A stretch of 64,000 bases of DNA from NCBI RefSeq assembly GCF_900188275.1, contig NZ_FZNY01000002.1:496001-560000 (forward strand), in the 5' to 3' direction. The DNA is from Dokdonia pacifica. GTDB taxonomy: Bacteria > Bacteroidota > Bacteroidia > Flavobacteriales > Flavobacteriaceae. Under the pieces are notes generated by a model. It was not told the origin of the DNA. It made no database searches and worked only from the letters and a program-made list of their open reading frames with translations. Below, one piece after another: positions 1 to 9,000 of the stretch (its first letter is position 1; each line of letters starts with the position of its first letter). Both the position numbers and the translations under genes were made by a program.

Positions 1-1
1 A

Positions 2-934
2 ATCGAAGCCTTGCAATTATTAGATTGGGTAGCTCGTGGCAATACATTGTATATAGGAGCACGTGGTATAGGGAAAACTATTTTGGATACACTCTCCTTA
101 GAAACCGATTCTTATTATCAATTAGATAACTTAGATAGAAAGCCTTTATTAGAACTTGCGCATCCTGACCTTGTAACAAAAGTTCCTTATGCCTTAGATC
201 GAGATATACAGACTTCCTATTTTGAAGAGGTAGATACTCTTAATACATATGTTTTAGGAATGTACGACTATAGAAAAGATGAAGACACGCTCTCATTAAA
301 TGCTCCTAAAGTACATTTTATAAAACAAGCCTTTGAAGAAGGAACTATTGTAATACATCTTATGCCTGATGTATTTACCAACTATTTCATGCTTCATAAT
401 ACCAATTACACATACACCGAGGCTGCTTTAAAATATCTTCCCGAAGAAGGACCCATTTTCTGGGACAACCACTATAAGAATGGGAAAACGCTACAAACCT
501 CTCGTTTACGTTATTTATTAAGTAATAGGTATTTTAAATGGGCCTATTATATGCTTATTATTGGTGTAATTCTTTGGATATTCTTTGAAGGAAAACGTAA
601 ACAAAGAGCTATACCAATTATAAAACCGTTACCAAACCAAACACTTGCTTTTACAAAAACTATTGCAGGAATGTATTATGAAAAGCAAGATCATAAAAGT
701 ATTGCTTTGCATCAAATCAATCACTTTATGGAATACATAAGAGAGCACTATTTATTACAGACTTCAGATAGAGGACTTGATTTTATAGGAAGATTGGCTT
801 CAAAATCTAATAATACGCAAGAAGACACAAAACGACTCATGGATTACATTACTGCCATTGGTCAGAAATATCCAATTACACAAGAAGAATTATTAAAATT
901 AAATAAGCTTATAGAAGCTTTTAAAACTAAATAA
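2..934 (+). CDS. DUF4350-type membrane protein, 5' end cut by window
   Basis: The reading frame is already open at the window edge (a TTG at 11 is in frame but need not be the start), so the N-terminus is missing. What remains is a soluble domain followed by one clear membrane span around nt 535-590 (AYYMLIIGVILWIFFEG) and a basic, helical cytoplasmic tail. The gene stops 2 bp before a MoxR ATPase, which is followed by a DUF58 protein. That order and the architecture match the DUF4350 proteins usually found in MoxR operons of Bacteroidetes. The role is probably as a membrane partner of the MoxR chaperone; the exact function is not known. Family assignment rests on context and topology. Confidence 0.72.
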   Translation: MEALQLLDWVARGNTLYIGARGIGKTILDTLSLETDSYYQLDNLDRKPLLELAHPDLVTKVPYALDRDIQTSYFEEVDTLNTYVLGMYDYRKDEDTLSLNAPKVHFIKQAFEEGTIVIHLMPDVFTNYFMLHNTNYTYTEAALKYLPEEGPIFWDNHYKNGKTLQTSRLRYLLSNRYFKWAYYMLIIGVILWIFFEGKRKQRAIPIIKPLPNQTLAFTKTIAGMYYEKQDHKSIALHQINHFMEYIREHYLLQTSDRGLDFIGRLASKSNNTQEDTKRLMDYITAIGQKYPITQEELLKLNKLIEAFKTK

Positions 935-936
935 AC

Positions 937-2028
937 ATGGACGACGTAACAGGAACTGGAACACCAGAAGATGGAAAAGAAAACACGCCATTACCACAAG
1001 ATACTCCTTCGGCAACTCCAGAAGAAATTATAGAAGATACAACGAGTACTCAAGAGAATCTTACGTTTACGAATAGAATTCCGTTAGAAGAATTACGTAA
1101 TGCTGCAGATAAAATACGAGAAGAGCTTGCAAAAATTATTGTAGGACAATCTGAGTTTATAGAACTTCTTATTGTTGCATTACTTTCTGATGGTCATGTA
1201 CTTATAGAAGGGGTTCCTGGAATTGCAAAAACAGTAACTGCCAAACTATTTTCAAAAACGCTTGACACACAATTTAGTCGTTTGCAATTCACACCAGACT
1301 TAATGCCAAGTGATGTATTAGGAACGTCTGTACTAAACATGAAAACGAGTGATTTTGAATTCAAAAAAGGACCTATCTTTTCTAATATTGTTCTTATTGA
1401 TGAGATCAATCGTGCGCCTGCCAAAACTCAAGCGGCATTATTTGAAGTTATGGAAGAACGTCAAATAACTATAGACGGTATACGTTATCCAATGGATCCT
1501 CCGTTTATGGTATTAGCAACTCAAAATCCCGTAGAGCAAGAAGGAACTTATGCACTTCCTGAGGCACAATTAGATCGTTTTCTATTTAAAATTAAAGTAG
1601 ACTACCCTTCATTAGAAGAAGAAGTATCTATCTTAAAAAATCACCATGATCGTAAAGGTGTTATTGCAAAAGATACTATTAATGCAGTATTAAACCCTAC
1701 AAAACTAGCGACCTTCAGAGAACAGACGCAAGCTGTTATGATTGAGGAAAAAATCCTTAATTATATTGCAGAAATTGTGATGAGCTCTCGTAAGCATCCG
1801 CATTTATATTTAGGAGGTTCTCCTCGTGCATCTTTAGCTATTATGAATGCAGCCAAGGCATTTGCAGCAATCGCTGGTCGTGACTTTGTAATTCCAGAAG
1901 ATGTAAAGCGTGCCGTAGTACCTGTAATGCGTCATCGTATTATTCTATCTCCAGAAAGAGAAATGGAAGGAATGACACCTGAACAAGTAATTGATATGAT
2001 TGTACAATCCATAGAAATCCCTAGATAG
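937..2028 (+). CDS. MoxR family AAA+ ATPase
   Basis: A 363-residue AAA+ protein of the MoxR/RavA group, thought to act as a chaperone that matures or activates protein complexes. An acidic, Pro/Thr-rich N-terminal extension of about 50 residues precedes the core. Walker A is EGVPGIAKT (about residues 90-98) and Walker B is LIDEINRAP (about 152-160). The downstream segment ATQNPVEQEGTYALPEAQLDRF is the characteristic MoxR sensor region (nt about 1518-1580). The C-terminal lid contains GGSPRAS. It lies 2 bp after the DUF4350-like gene and 1 bp before the DUF58 gene, so the three are almost certainly cotranscribed and translationally coupled. The ATG at 937 is the first in frame after the previous stop. 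Confidence 0.94.
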   Translation: MDDVTGTGTPEDGKENTPLPQDTPSATPEEIIEDTTSTQENLTFTNRIPLEELRNAADKIREELAKIIVGQSEFIELLIVALLSDGHVLIEGVPGIAKTVTAKLFSKTLDTQFSRLQFTPDLMPSDVLGTSVLNMKTSDFEFKKGPIFSNIVLIDEINRAPAKTQAALFEVMEERQITIDGIRYPMDPPFMVLATQNPVEQEGTYALPEAQLDRFLFKIKVDYPSLEEEVSILKNHHDRKGVIAKDTINAVLNPTKLATFREQTQAVMIEEKILNYIAEIVMSSRKHPHLYLGGSPRASLAIMNAAKAFAAIAGRDFVIPEDVKRAVVPVMRHRIILSPEREMEGMTPEQVIDMIVQSIEIPR

Positions 2029-2029
2029 A

Positions 2030-3370
2030 TTGGCACTTATTCGTTTTATAAAATCTTTATTTGTACGACATAGAATTTTCTATGTAATCGCCATTATTGG
2101 GGCACTTTACCTTATTTCAAATTGGTTTCATTTTCTATTTCCAATAACAAACCTTTTATGCTTAGGGCTTGCTGTTATATTTTTTATAGATTGCTTGGTC
2201 CTTTTTCGCGGAAGCGAACCCATAAAAGCGCAACGATTACTACCTGAAAAATTTTCAAATAGTGATTTAAATGAACTTAGTGTAAATATTCAAAACAAAT
2301 ATCCCTTTGAAATTACGGTAACCATTATAGATGAAATCCCTGTACAATTTCAAAAAAGAGATTTTAAAAAAACATTTCAAATTCCTGCAAAATCAAACCA
2401 AGAATATGTCTATAAGTTACGCCCTGTAGAGCGTGGTGAGTATGTATTTGGACATCTTAATGTATATGTAAGTAGTCCGATTGGTATTGTAAAAAGACGT
2501 TATCGCTTTGAAAAAGATCAAATGGTAAAGGTGTATCCTTCATTTATTCAAATGAAAAAGTATTCCTTTCTTGCTCTAGATAATAGACTCACGCTGTATG
2601 GTATGAAAAAAATACGTCGTATTGGACATACCATGGAGTTTGAGCAAATCAAAGATTATGTAATAGGTGATGATGTACGTACTATTAACTGGAAAGCTAC
2701 CGCAAAAAGAGCAAGCCTAATGGTTAATCAATACCAGGATGAAAAGGCACAACCTATTTATACGATTATAGATGCGAGCCGAACTATGAAAATGCCATTT
2801 GATGGTCTTACCCTACTCGATTATGCGATTAATAGTACACTAGCCTTTTCTAATATTGCACTTAAGAAAAAAGATAAAGTAGGACTGATCTCTTTTGCCG
2901 AAAATATAAAGAATCATGTTCCGGCAAGTAGTAAAAAAACACATCTTAATACAATTCTAGAAGTATTATATAATACCAATACAAAATTTTTAGATAGTGA
3001 TTTTAGCACGTTGTATACACAAATCAAACGTAAGGTTACACAACGTAGTTTACTACTTCTATACACCAATTTTGAACATATTTCATCTTTAGAAAGGCAA
3101 CTCATTTATTTAAAAGCGCTTTCGCGAAAACATGTATTGGTGGTTATCTTTTTTCAGAATACAGAACTGGACGAGTTATTACATACAAAAGCAGAAGATC
3201 TGGAGACGGTTTATCACAAAACCATTGCTCAAAAAACAGATTATGATAAAAAAGTAATGGCAAAAACACTTGCAAAATATGGTATCCAAACCATTTTAAC
3301 CAAACCTGAAGATCTTACCGTCAATACTATAAATAAGTATCTAGAAATCAAAGCAAAAGGGCTTATCTAA
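2030..3370 (+). CDS. DUF58 domain membrane protein
   Basis: Two adjacent hydrophobic spans lie near the N-terminus (about residues 15-60), followed by a beta-rich region and a C-terminal vWA-like half. The DUF58 core is seen at EFEQIKDYVIGDDVRTINWK, followed by the IDASRTM segment that resembles a degenerate metal-ion-adhesion site. DUF58 proteins are standard partners of MoxR ATPases, and the gene begins 1 bp after the MoxR stop. The only start that fits this spacing is TTG at 2030, a plausible start in this clade. A 12-base part of the GCTTTCGCGAAAGC repeat lies in the coding region at 3118-3129. No membrane anchor is visible at the C-terminus. Confidence 0.9.
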   Translation: MALIRFIKSLFVRHRIFYVIAIIGALYLISNWFHFLFPITNLLCLGLAVIFFIDCLVLFRGSEPIKAQRLLPEKFSNSDLNELSVNIQNKYPFEITVTIIDEIPVQFQKRDFKKTFQIPAKSNQEYVYKLRPVERGEYVFGHLNVYVSSPIGIVKRRYRFEKDQMVKVYPSFIQMKKYSFLALDNRLTLYGMKKIRRIGHTMEFEQIKDYVIGDDVRTINWKATAKRASLMVNQYQDEKAQPIYTIIDASRTMKMPFDGLTLLDYAINSTLAFSNIALKKKDKVGLISFAENIKNHVPASSKKTHLNTILEVLYNTNTKFLDSDFSTLYTQIKRKVTQRSLLLLYTNFEHISSLERQLIYLKALSRKHVLVVIFFQNTELDELLHTKAEDLETVYHKTIAQKTDYDKKVMAKTLAKYGIQTILTKPEDLTVNTINKYLEIKAKGLI

Positions 3371-3469
3371 TTTATTTTGTTTTCTAGTTTTCAAAAAATT
3401 CTTTTAAAAAAAACGCAACCTTTTTCTTGTAATTCAGATAAGTAGGTATAACAACTTATTTCTTGAATT

Positions 3470-4900
3470 ATGAAAAACCCTTTAATATATTTTACAAGTT
3501 TATTACTAATTATCAGTAGTTTTTATAGCTGTCAAAACGACGATGACACTACCATAGATCCGACTACTACTACACCAGAAACACTAGATGTAGCAACGAT
3601 TATCGAAGTAATAACTAACAATAGTTCTGATGGAGTTTGGGAAATTGAACAAGCACTATTAGTGAAACAAAATAATAACAATGTTACCCTTACAGGAAGT
3701 TATGTTGTAAGAGATGATGTATTTACATTTACAGAAGGTGCAAATCAAACCATTCAACTTCATTGGAAAAAAGGATATGATATCAATCTGCAAGCTCAAA
3801 ATACGCTAGAAGCAGGTACAGATAGAAATGCATCTTCAGAAAATTTTGTAATAAACATAGATGCTGAAACTGGTATTCTTTCCACTCCAGATAATAGAAT
3901 AACAGGAAATTATGTTCAGGAATCTGGTGAGATCACACTTATCATTGGTGCTGTAAATTCTAATGATACATTAAACCTAAACATGAATCCTAAAAATCAA
4001 TCTGAGTACCTAAGCATTCCTACAACCCTATCAGATCCACAAGAATTATTCAGTTTTAGTACAGGAGTCCCTAGAGTAGGTTTTAAAGTATCTCAATCAC
4101 AAAACAGTCTCTACATTACTAATAGAAATGATCTAGAAGGATTAGGAGCTCAACAAGCGTTTAAATATGATTTAAGTAATCATACTGCAACTTCTATTGA
4201 GTTTACACTACAAGATTTTGCAACTAAAAACATTGAATTTATAGATGGAAAAGTTCTAAGTCTAGGAGGAGCTAGATTTCAAGCATTAGACTATGAATTA
4301 ACAGGCGTAGAATCATTTATTGAAATAGACCCATTTACCACACTCATATTTAATGGTACAGCTTCTTTAGACGATACCGTTTATACCTTTGGAAATTATG
4401 ATAATAGTAATATCATTTCAACATGGCGCATAGGGGATGCCAGTACACAACCATTAGCAACCATACCAGCTCCATCTGATATCGCTTTTATGGATGGTGA
4501 AGTTATTGATCAGGTCTTATATATATTTGGAGGTTGGGATTCAGAATTTGATGGATCTGACACTTTATATACATATCATATAGATACTGGAGCTCAAAAT
4601 CAGATACAACTTCCTGTTATCATTCAACAAGCCTACACATCTACTGTAGAAAACCTTATATATGTATTAGGAGTAAAACCATTTAACAGTGAACAAAATC
4701 AACAAAAAGTTTTTGGAGTTTATAATACGCTAGATAGCAGTTTTGAAGAAATAAGTACAGATAACTTGGATGTCATTTTAGTAAATAAGAATATTGAACA
4801 ATTTCAAGTTACTGGTAATAAGGTATATTTTGTAACTTCAGAAAATCTTGGCGCACCCAATGGTTATACTAACAGCGTATATGAAGCTACTTTAAACTAA
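3470..4900 (+). CDS. Secreted lipoprotein with kelch-like propeller repeats
   Basis: A 476-residue protein starting with a lipoprotein signal: a hydrophobic stretch and then FYSCQNDDD, where Cys21 would be lipidated; the acidic residues after it fit surface export signals in Bacteroidetes. The second half has repeated blades such as YIFGGWDSEFDGSDTLYTYH and VYTFGNYDNSN, which resemble kelch motifs. A Thr-rich linker follows the lipid site. No catalytic residues are recognised. It ends 6 bp before a M64 peptidase that is also a lipoprotein, so the two probably form an operon and act together at the cell surface. The start at 3470 is the only one that gives an intact signal peptide. Function unknown. 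Confidence 0.8.
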   Translation: MKNPLIYFTSLLLIISSFYSCQNDDDTTIDPTTTTPETLDVATIIEVITNNSSDGVWEIEQALLVKQNNNNVTLTGSYVVRDDVFTFTEGANQTIQLHWKKGYDINLQAQNTLEAGTDRNASSENFVINIDAETGILSTPDNRITGNYVQESGEITLIIGAVNSNDTLNLNMNPKNQSEYLSIPTTLSDPQELFSFSTGVPRVGFKVSQSQNSLYITNRNDLEGLGAQQAFKYDLSNHTATSIEFTLQDFATKNIEFIDGKVLSLGGARFQALDYELTGVESFIEIDPFTTLIFNGTASLDDTVYTFGNYDNSNIISTWRIGDASTQPLATIPAPSDIAFMDGEVIDQVLYIFGGWDSEFDGSDTLYTYHIDTGAQNQIQLPVIIQQAYTSTVENLIYVLGVKPFNSEQNQQKVFGVYNTLDSSFEEISTDNLDVILVNKNIEQFQVTGNKVYFVTSENLGAPNGYTNSVYEATLN

Positions 4901-4906
4901 TCATTT

Positions 4907-5905
4907 ATGAAAACAATAAAAATCCTTTTTGTAATTGCTATCGCCCTAAGTATGTATGCATGCTCTGGAGATGACAATGATCGTTTTAAGCCTGTTCTTG
5001 CCGAAGATGTTACATTTTTTGAAGATGGTGAAGTAGAAATGCTTTTTGAAAATGCAGGACCAAATGGTATTACGATGGTATTTATAGGTGATGGTTATGT
5101 AAAAGAAGATTTAGGAGAAATCTATGGCAGTTATAGAGCCGATGCCGAGCGTTATTTTGACTACCTCTTTAGCAGAGAACCATTTGCTAGCTATCAAGAA
5201 CACTTTAATGCCGCTATCATATATACAGAATCACAATCACGCACTATTCCAGAAAACGAAAGTGTAGATAGTACTGCACTTGGATCCTATGCATACGAAG
5301 GATGGACCGGTAGAGACTTCTATGCTTCTGATTATGATAAACTCGATTTTTATAAAAACAAATTACCCATAGGATACCGAAACAATAGCAATATTTTAAT
5401 AGTTCTGAATGGACGTGGTGGTGGGAATGCGTGTTTTGGGTGTGATGTTGCACACTCAGGAAGTACTTCCCAATTTACAATGGTACATGAAGTAGGACAT
5501 TCTTTTGGTGGATTAGGTGATGAATATGAATTACAAAATCAAACCACTCCAAATGTCTCTTTTATTCCTAATCTAGATAATACAGATGACCTCTCTCAAA
5601 TCAAATGGAGTCATTTTATTGACCTTCCAGGCTATGCAAATGTAGGAGCATATGAAGGGGGTGGTTATGTATCTGAAGGAGTATGGAGACCACAAAATGA
5701 AAGTATTATGAGAGGTGGCAGTAGTATATTTGCCGACCTCTTTAATGCCCCTAGTAGAGAGACTATTGTAAAAAGAATTTATGAAATACGCGGAATTCCA
5801 TATGATTTTGAAACATTTTTAGCAAATGATGTGGTCACTAGATCGGCAATTTCTACCCAAGGAAAATCCGTAAACACACAAGTTCTCTATGGATGCATGC
5901 ATTAG
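4907..5905 (+). CDS. M64-family zinc metallopeptidase, lipoprotein
   Basis: A 332-residue secreted metallopeptidase. The signal peptide ends in a lipobox (SMYAC, Cys19). The zinc motif is VHEVGHSFGGLGDEY: His194 and His198 as ligands, Glu195 as the catalytic base and Asp205 as a likely third ligand. This HExxHxxGxLxDEY form is typical of the M64 (IgA-peptidase-like) family. Two cysteines just before it (ACFGCD) may form a disulphide. Compared with larger M64 proteins it lacks extra C-terminal modules. It follows the kelch-like lipoprotein by 6 bp and is followed by a clear terminator, so it closes that operon. Substrate unknown; surface proteolysis is the likely role. Confidence 0.9.
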   Translation: MKTIKILFVIAIALSMYACSGDDNDRFKPVLAEDVTFFEDGEVEMLFENAGPNGITMVFIGDGYVKEDLGEIYGSYRADAERYFDYLFSREPFASYQEHFNAAIIYTESQSRTIPENESVDSTALGSYAYEGWTGRDFYASDYDKLDFYKNKLPIGYRNNSNILIVLNGRGGGNACFGCDVAHSGSTSQFTMVHEVGHSFGGLGDEYELQNQTTPNVSFIPNLDNTDDLSQIKWSHFIDLPGYANVGAYEGGGYVSEGVWRPQNESIMRGGSSIFADLFNAPSRETIVKRIYEIRGIPYDFETFLANDVVTRSAISTQGKSVNTQVLYGCMH

Positions 5906-5924
5906 ATTAGCCATAAATTGATGT

Positions 5925-5958
5925 AAAAAGGATGTTAAGAGATGAACATCCTTTTTTT
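5925..5958 (+). terminator. Rho-independent terminator after the M64 gene
   Basis: Twelve-base perfect arms (5925-5936 and 5945-5956, AAAAAGGATGTT and its complement) enclose an 8-nt loop and are followed by a T tract. It lies 20 bp after the peptidase stop and before the purB promoter. Confidence 0.85.
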
Positions 5959-6014
5959 ATGAACATATCCTAACTTTTTATAGGTTATAATTCTTATGCT
6001 ATCATAGTGTTTTT

Positions 6015-6022
6015 TATCTTTG
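6015..6022 (+). promoter_or_regulatory. -7 element TATCTTTG upstream of purB
   Basis: It matches the Bacteroidetes TAnnTTTG -7 consensus and lies 23 bp before the ATG at 6046. No convincing TTG -33 partner is seen at the usual spacing. It argues against the in-frame GTG at 6007, which would lie upstream of this element. Confidence 0.6.
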
Positions 6023-6045
6023 CCCCTTATTTAAAACTACATCAT

Positions 6046-7389
6046 ATGTCGTTGTCACATTTACAAGCCATCTCACCTATTGATGGTCGTTATGCATCAA
6101 AAACAGAATCGCTTGTACCCTTCTTTTCTGAAGAAGCACTTATAAAGTATCGAGTTAAAGTAGAAATAGAATACTTTATCGCACTATGTGAATTACCATT
6201 ACCCCAATTAGAAAGTATTGATAAACATTCTTATATCGCTTTACGCGAAATATACTCAGACTTTACTACCCAAGATGCACAAGCTATCAAAGACATTGAA
6301 AAGACAACCAATCATGATGTAAAAGCTGTTGAATATTTTATCAAACAAAAATTTGATACCCTTCATCTTGCAGAATATAAAGAATTCATTCACTTCGGGC
6401 TTACCTCTCAAGACATTAATAATACAGCAATTCCATTAAGTCTTAAAGATGCTGTAAACCAAGTGTATATTCCACAATTATTAGAAGTTGTAGATCACTT
6501 AAAACAACTAGTAGATGAATGGAGTTCTATCTCATTACTAGCACGTACACACGGACAACCCGCCTCTCCTACTCGTTTAGGAAAGGAAATTGAAGTATTT
6601 GTAGTACGTATAGAAGAACAATTGAATCTATTAAATGATATCCCAAGTGCTGCAAAATTTGGTGGTGCTACAGGAAATTTTAATGCTCACAAAGTAGCCT
6701 ATCCAATGATAGATTGGAAAGCTTTTGGAAATAGTTTTGTACAAGAAACCTTACGCCTACATCACTCCTTCCCTACTACACAAATAGAGCACTATGATCA
6801 CATGGCTGCATTATTTGATGGCCTAAAGAGAATCAATACCATTATTATTGACCTAAATCGTGATTTCTGGACCTATATCTCTATGGAGTATTTTAAGCAG
6901 AAAATCAAAGCAGGAGAAGTAGGTTCTAGTGCAATGCCACATAAAGTAAATCCAATTGATTTTGAAAATAGTGAAGGGAACTTAGGTATTGCAAATGCAA
7001 TTTTTGAACACCTAGCTGCAAAGCTTCCAGTTTCAAGATTACAACGTGATCTTACTGATAGTACAGTATTACGTAATATAGGAGTACCTATAGGGCATAC
7101 TGTTATAGGGTTACAATCTACTTTAAAAGGATTAAATAAATTACTCCTTAATGAACAGAAGATAGCACAAGATCTAGAAAACAATTGGGCGGTAGTGGCA
7201 GAAGCAATTCAGACGATATTACGTCGTGAAGCCTATCCAAACCCATATGAAGCGCTAAAAGAATTAACACGCGTAAATGAACACATCACGCAAGAATCTA
7301 TTGCTGCATTCATAGATACCCTTGACGTAAGTGAAGCTATAAAAGGAGAGTTAAAAACAATCACTCCAGAAAACTATACAGGAATTTAA
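6046..7389 (+). CDS. purB: Adenylosuccinate lyase
   Basis: A cytoplasmic lyase of the fumarase/aspartase superfamily. It removes fumarate from adenylosuccinate and from SAICAR in purine synthesis. The N-terminus LQAISPIDGRYASK is the usual purB start, and the signature loop GSSAMPHKVNPIDFENSEGN lies at about residues 293-312. The catalytic THGQPASPT segment is also present. At 447 residues the length fits the shorter bacterial PurB. ATG 6046 is preferred over GTG 6007 because the promoter element lies between them and the family N-terminus begins there. The stop overlaps the start of a small downstream gene (ATG shares base 7389), so the two are translationally coupled. Confidence 0.96.
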   Translation: MSLSHLQAISPIDGRYASKTESLVPFFSEEALIKYRVKVEIEYFIALCELPLPQLESIDKHSYIALREIYSDFTTQDAQAIKDIEKTTNHDVKAVEYFIKQKFDTLHLAEYKEFIHFGLTSQDINNTAIPLSLKDAVNQVYIPQLLEVVDHLKQLVDEWSSISLLARTHGQPASPTRLGKEIEVFVVRIEEQLNLLNDIPSAAKFGGATGNFNAHKVAYPMIDWKAFGNSFVQETLRLHHSFPTTQIEHYDHMAALFDGLKRINTIIIDLNRDFWTYISMEYFKQKIKAGEVGSSAMPHKVNPIDFENSEGNLGIANAIFEHLAAKLPVSRLQRDLTDSTVLRNIGVPIGHTVIGLQSTLKGLNKLLLNEQKIAQDLENNWAVVAEAIQTILRREAYPNPYEALKELTRVNEHITQESIAAFIDTLDVSEAIKGELKTITPENYTGI

Positions 7390-7628
7390 TGAGACTTTTA
7401 AAACTCATTTGGGATTTTAGAGGCCCTGCAGGTGCACAAACAGCAGTGCATCATGAAAAACATCTGAAAGAGTTCGCTTTCGCGAAAGCGTTAACCACTC
7501 AAATCACAGGTGTAGAAGATATTAGCGAGCTTCATAGCATTGCCTACTTGGTCGTTCAGGAAGATGAAATGCGCCCTGTAAGAGACGCTCTAAAACCACA
7601 CAGAGGACAAGTATACACTGAAAATTAA
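7389..7628 (+). CDS. Small conserved hypothetical protein coupled to purB
   Basis: A 79-residue protein whose ATG overlaps the purB stop by one base. It has no signal peptide or membrane span. Visible features are an early Trp/Phe-rich segment (LIWDFRGPAGAQTAVHHEKH), a central AFAKA encoded by a perfect 16-bp palindrome at 7475-7490, and a charged C-terminus. I recognise no catalytic motif. Tight coupling suggests a role linked to purB expression or purine metabolism, but that is inference only. It could be an accessory or regulatory subunit. Confidence 0.75.
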   Translation: MRLLKLIWDFRGPAGAQTAVHHEKHLKEFAFAKALTTQITGVEDISELHSIAYLVVQEDEMRPVRDALKPHRGQVYTEN

Positions 7629-7659
7629 TAGTTCGGCACAGATATTGGTTTCTATCTCA

Positions 7660-7667
7660 TATATTTG
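7660..7667 (+). promoter_or_regulatory. -7 element TATATTTG upstream of the OmpH-like gene
   Basis: An exact TAnnTTTG match 37 bp before ATG 7705. It gives the OmpH-like gene its own promoter and excludes the upstream in-frame start at 7645. Confidence 0.7.
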
Positions 7668-7704
7668 CACGCGCGACGCTAAAAAAACTAATAAATTATA
7701 TACA

Positions 7705-8223
7705 ATGAAGAAAATGATTCTTATCGCATTTGTTGCTCTATTTTCTGCGACAACATTTGCTCAAACCACAAAAGTAGGTACTGTAGATGCCGATTATACG
7801 TTATCTCAAATGCCTGAGCTAAAAGGTGCACAAGATGCCCTTAAAGTATACAATCAAGACCTTGAAAAACAATTAGCTGATAAATTAACTAATTATGACA
7901 AGGTATATAAAGCTGCAGAAGCTGGCTTTGCTGCAATGACAGATGCAGAGAAAAAAGCAAAACAAGAAGAGCTGGCTACATTAGAAAGCGATATCACAAA
8001 ATTTCGTAACAACGGAACACAGCTTGTACAATTAAAACAAAACGAATTATTACAACCTCTTTATCAAAAAATTGGTGAGAATGTTGCTATTGTTGCTAAA
8101 GAATTAGGATACACTCAAATCCTAAACATTGGAAATAATAATAATTTAGCATACATAGACCCAACGCATGATATTACTTTAAAGGTACTTGCTAAAATGG
8201 GAATTACTGTAAAACAAGAATAA
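7705..8223 (+). CDS. OmpH/Skp-family periplasmic chaperone-like protein
   Basis: A 172-residue secreted protein. The signal peptide is MKKMILIAFVALFSATTFAQ, cleaved after AQ. The mature part starts with a beta segment (KVGTVDADYTLSQMPEL), followed by a long helical, Lys/Glu/Ala-rich coiled coil (about residues 45-115) and a C-terminal ILNIGNNNNLAYIDP segment. This is the layout of OmpH/Skp chaperones, which hold unfolded outer membrane proteins in the periplasm. Bacteroidetes often carry several copies. The chosen start gives a complete signal peptide and lies 37 bp after a promoter element. A strong terminator follows 23 bp after the stop, so the gene is probably monocistronic. Confidence 0.88.
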   Translation: MKKMILIAFVALFSATTFAQTTKVGTVDADYTLSQMPELKGAQDALKVYNQDLEKQLADKLTNYDKVYKAAEAGFAAMTDAEKKAKQEELATLESDITKFRNNGTQLVQLKQNELLQPLYQKIGENVAIVAKELGYTQILNIGNNNNLAYIDPTHDITLKVLAKMGITVKQE

Positions 8224-8246
8224 TCGCTTTACAAAATAACATCAAT

Positions 8247-8277
8247 AAAAAAGCCATTCATAATGAATGGCTTTTTT
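8247..8277 (+). terminator. Rho-independent terminator after the OmpH-like gene
   Basis: A fourteen-base stem (AAAAAAGCCATTCA and its complement, 8247-8260 and 8264-8277) with a 3-nt loop and a T tract. The A tract on the other side could also serve the minus strand. I see no further features between here and 8447. Confidence 0.9.
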
Positions 8278-8447
8278 ATGTGATAGAACTACTGTTTGAG
8301 TAGATATATCATTTTAAAATAGAGGTTTATATGAGTGCTCTGTATATCTCAATAGTATAAAAAGTACTTTCAATTCCTAATAAAAAAATCACTTTGCAAT
8401 AAAAAAGTCTATTTTCTATCAACGAGCATCTTGATTGGTCTATACTC

Positions 8448-8834
8448 TTATTTCTCTAGGATTTCTTTAATATTTGGTTTAAAGTAATTAGGACCTTTTA
8501 GCACTTTTCCATCCTCACGATAAATCGGTTTTCCATCTTCTCCTAACTTACTCATATTACTACGTTGAATCTCATTAAAGACTTCTTCTATCTTATCTTG
8601 CATTCCATGTTCTATAATGGTACCACATAAGATATATAGCATATCCCCTAAAGCATCTGCTACTTCTACTAAGTCTCCATCATTAGCAGCTTCCAAATAT
8701 TCTTCGTTTTCTTCCTTCATTAAATTAAAACGAAGTAGATTTTTCTCTTTGGTTAATTGTGCAGTAGGAGTTTCTTCTATTCCTAATCCAAATGCACTGT
8801 GAAATTCGTGTACGGCAGCTATTTTGTTCTTCAT
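8448..8834 (-). CDS. MazG/PRA-PH-like nucleotide pyrophosphohydrolase
   Basis: A 128-residue all-alpha NTP pyrophosphohydrolase. The magnesium-binding residues are visible as EENEEYLEA followed by VEVADALGDMLYILCG, the EExxE...ExxD pattern of the MazG/phosphoribosyl-ATP pyrophosphohydrolase superfamily. The C-terminal GKVLKGPNYFKPNI segment is typical of single-domain versions in Bacteroidetes. The probable role is hydrolysis of a noncanonical or surplus nucleoside triphosphate to the monophosphate; the substrate cannot be read from sequence. The gene stands alone, with a hairpin repeat directly upstream. Its start, ATG 8834, gives a normal family N-terminus. Confidence 0.85.
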   Translation of the reverse strand: MKNKIAAVHEFHSAFGLGIEETPTAQLTKEKNLLRFNLMKEENEEYLEAANDGDLVEVADALGDMLYILCGTIIEHGMQDKIEEVFNEIQRSNMSKLGEDGKPIYREDGKVLKGPNYFKPNIKEILEK

Positions 8835-8840
8835 ACTAGT

Positions 8841-8908
8841 ACCCGAGAAGGCGGGTATCCTTTTTTGCCCCTACTCCGACTATGCACTTCGACTAGCTCA
8901 GTGCGACA
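8841..8908. repeat. REP-like interspersed repeat segments
   Basis: A short hairpin (ACCCG and CGGGT arms, 8841-8856) is followed at 8886-8908 by a TTCGACTAGCTCAGTGCGAC segment. The latter is a variant of the CTTCGACAGGCTCAG unit seen at 53370. It lies between divergent genes. Confidence 0.5.
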
Positions 8909-8971
8909 CTCAGCATAAATTACGGCGGGTATATTATTAATAATTTGTTCGTAAATATACGAGCTATGTCG

Positions 8972-8979
8972 TATTTTTG
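8972..8979 (+). promoter_or_regulatory. -7 element TATTTTTG upstream of the small membrane protein
   Basis: An exact TAnnTTTG match 21 bp before ATG 9001. A TTTG at 8944-8947 is a possible -33 element with slightly long spacing (24 bp). The in-frame TTG at 8977 lies inside the element and is rejected as a start. Confidence 0.55.
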
Positions 8980-9000
8980 AAGTCTCTAAAATACCACAAA

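Noticed and set aside
6007-6045. GTG start for purB
   Set aside because: The TATCTTTG promoter element lies between this codon and the ATG at 6046, which also begins the conserved family N-terminus.
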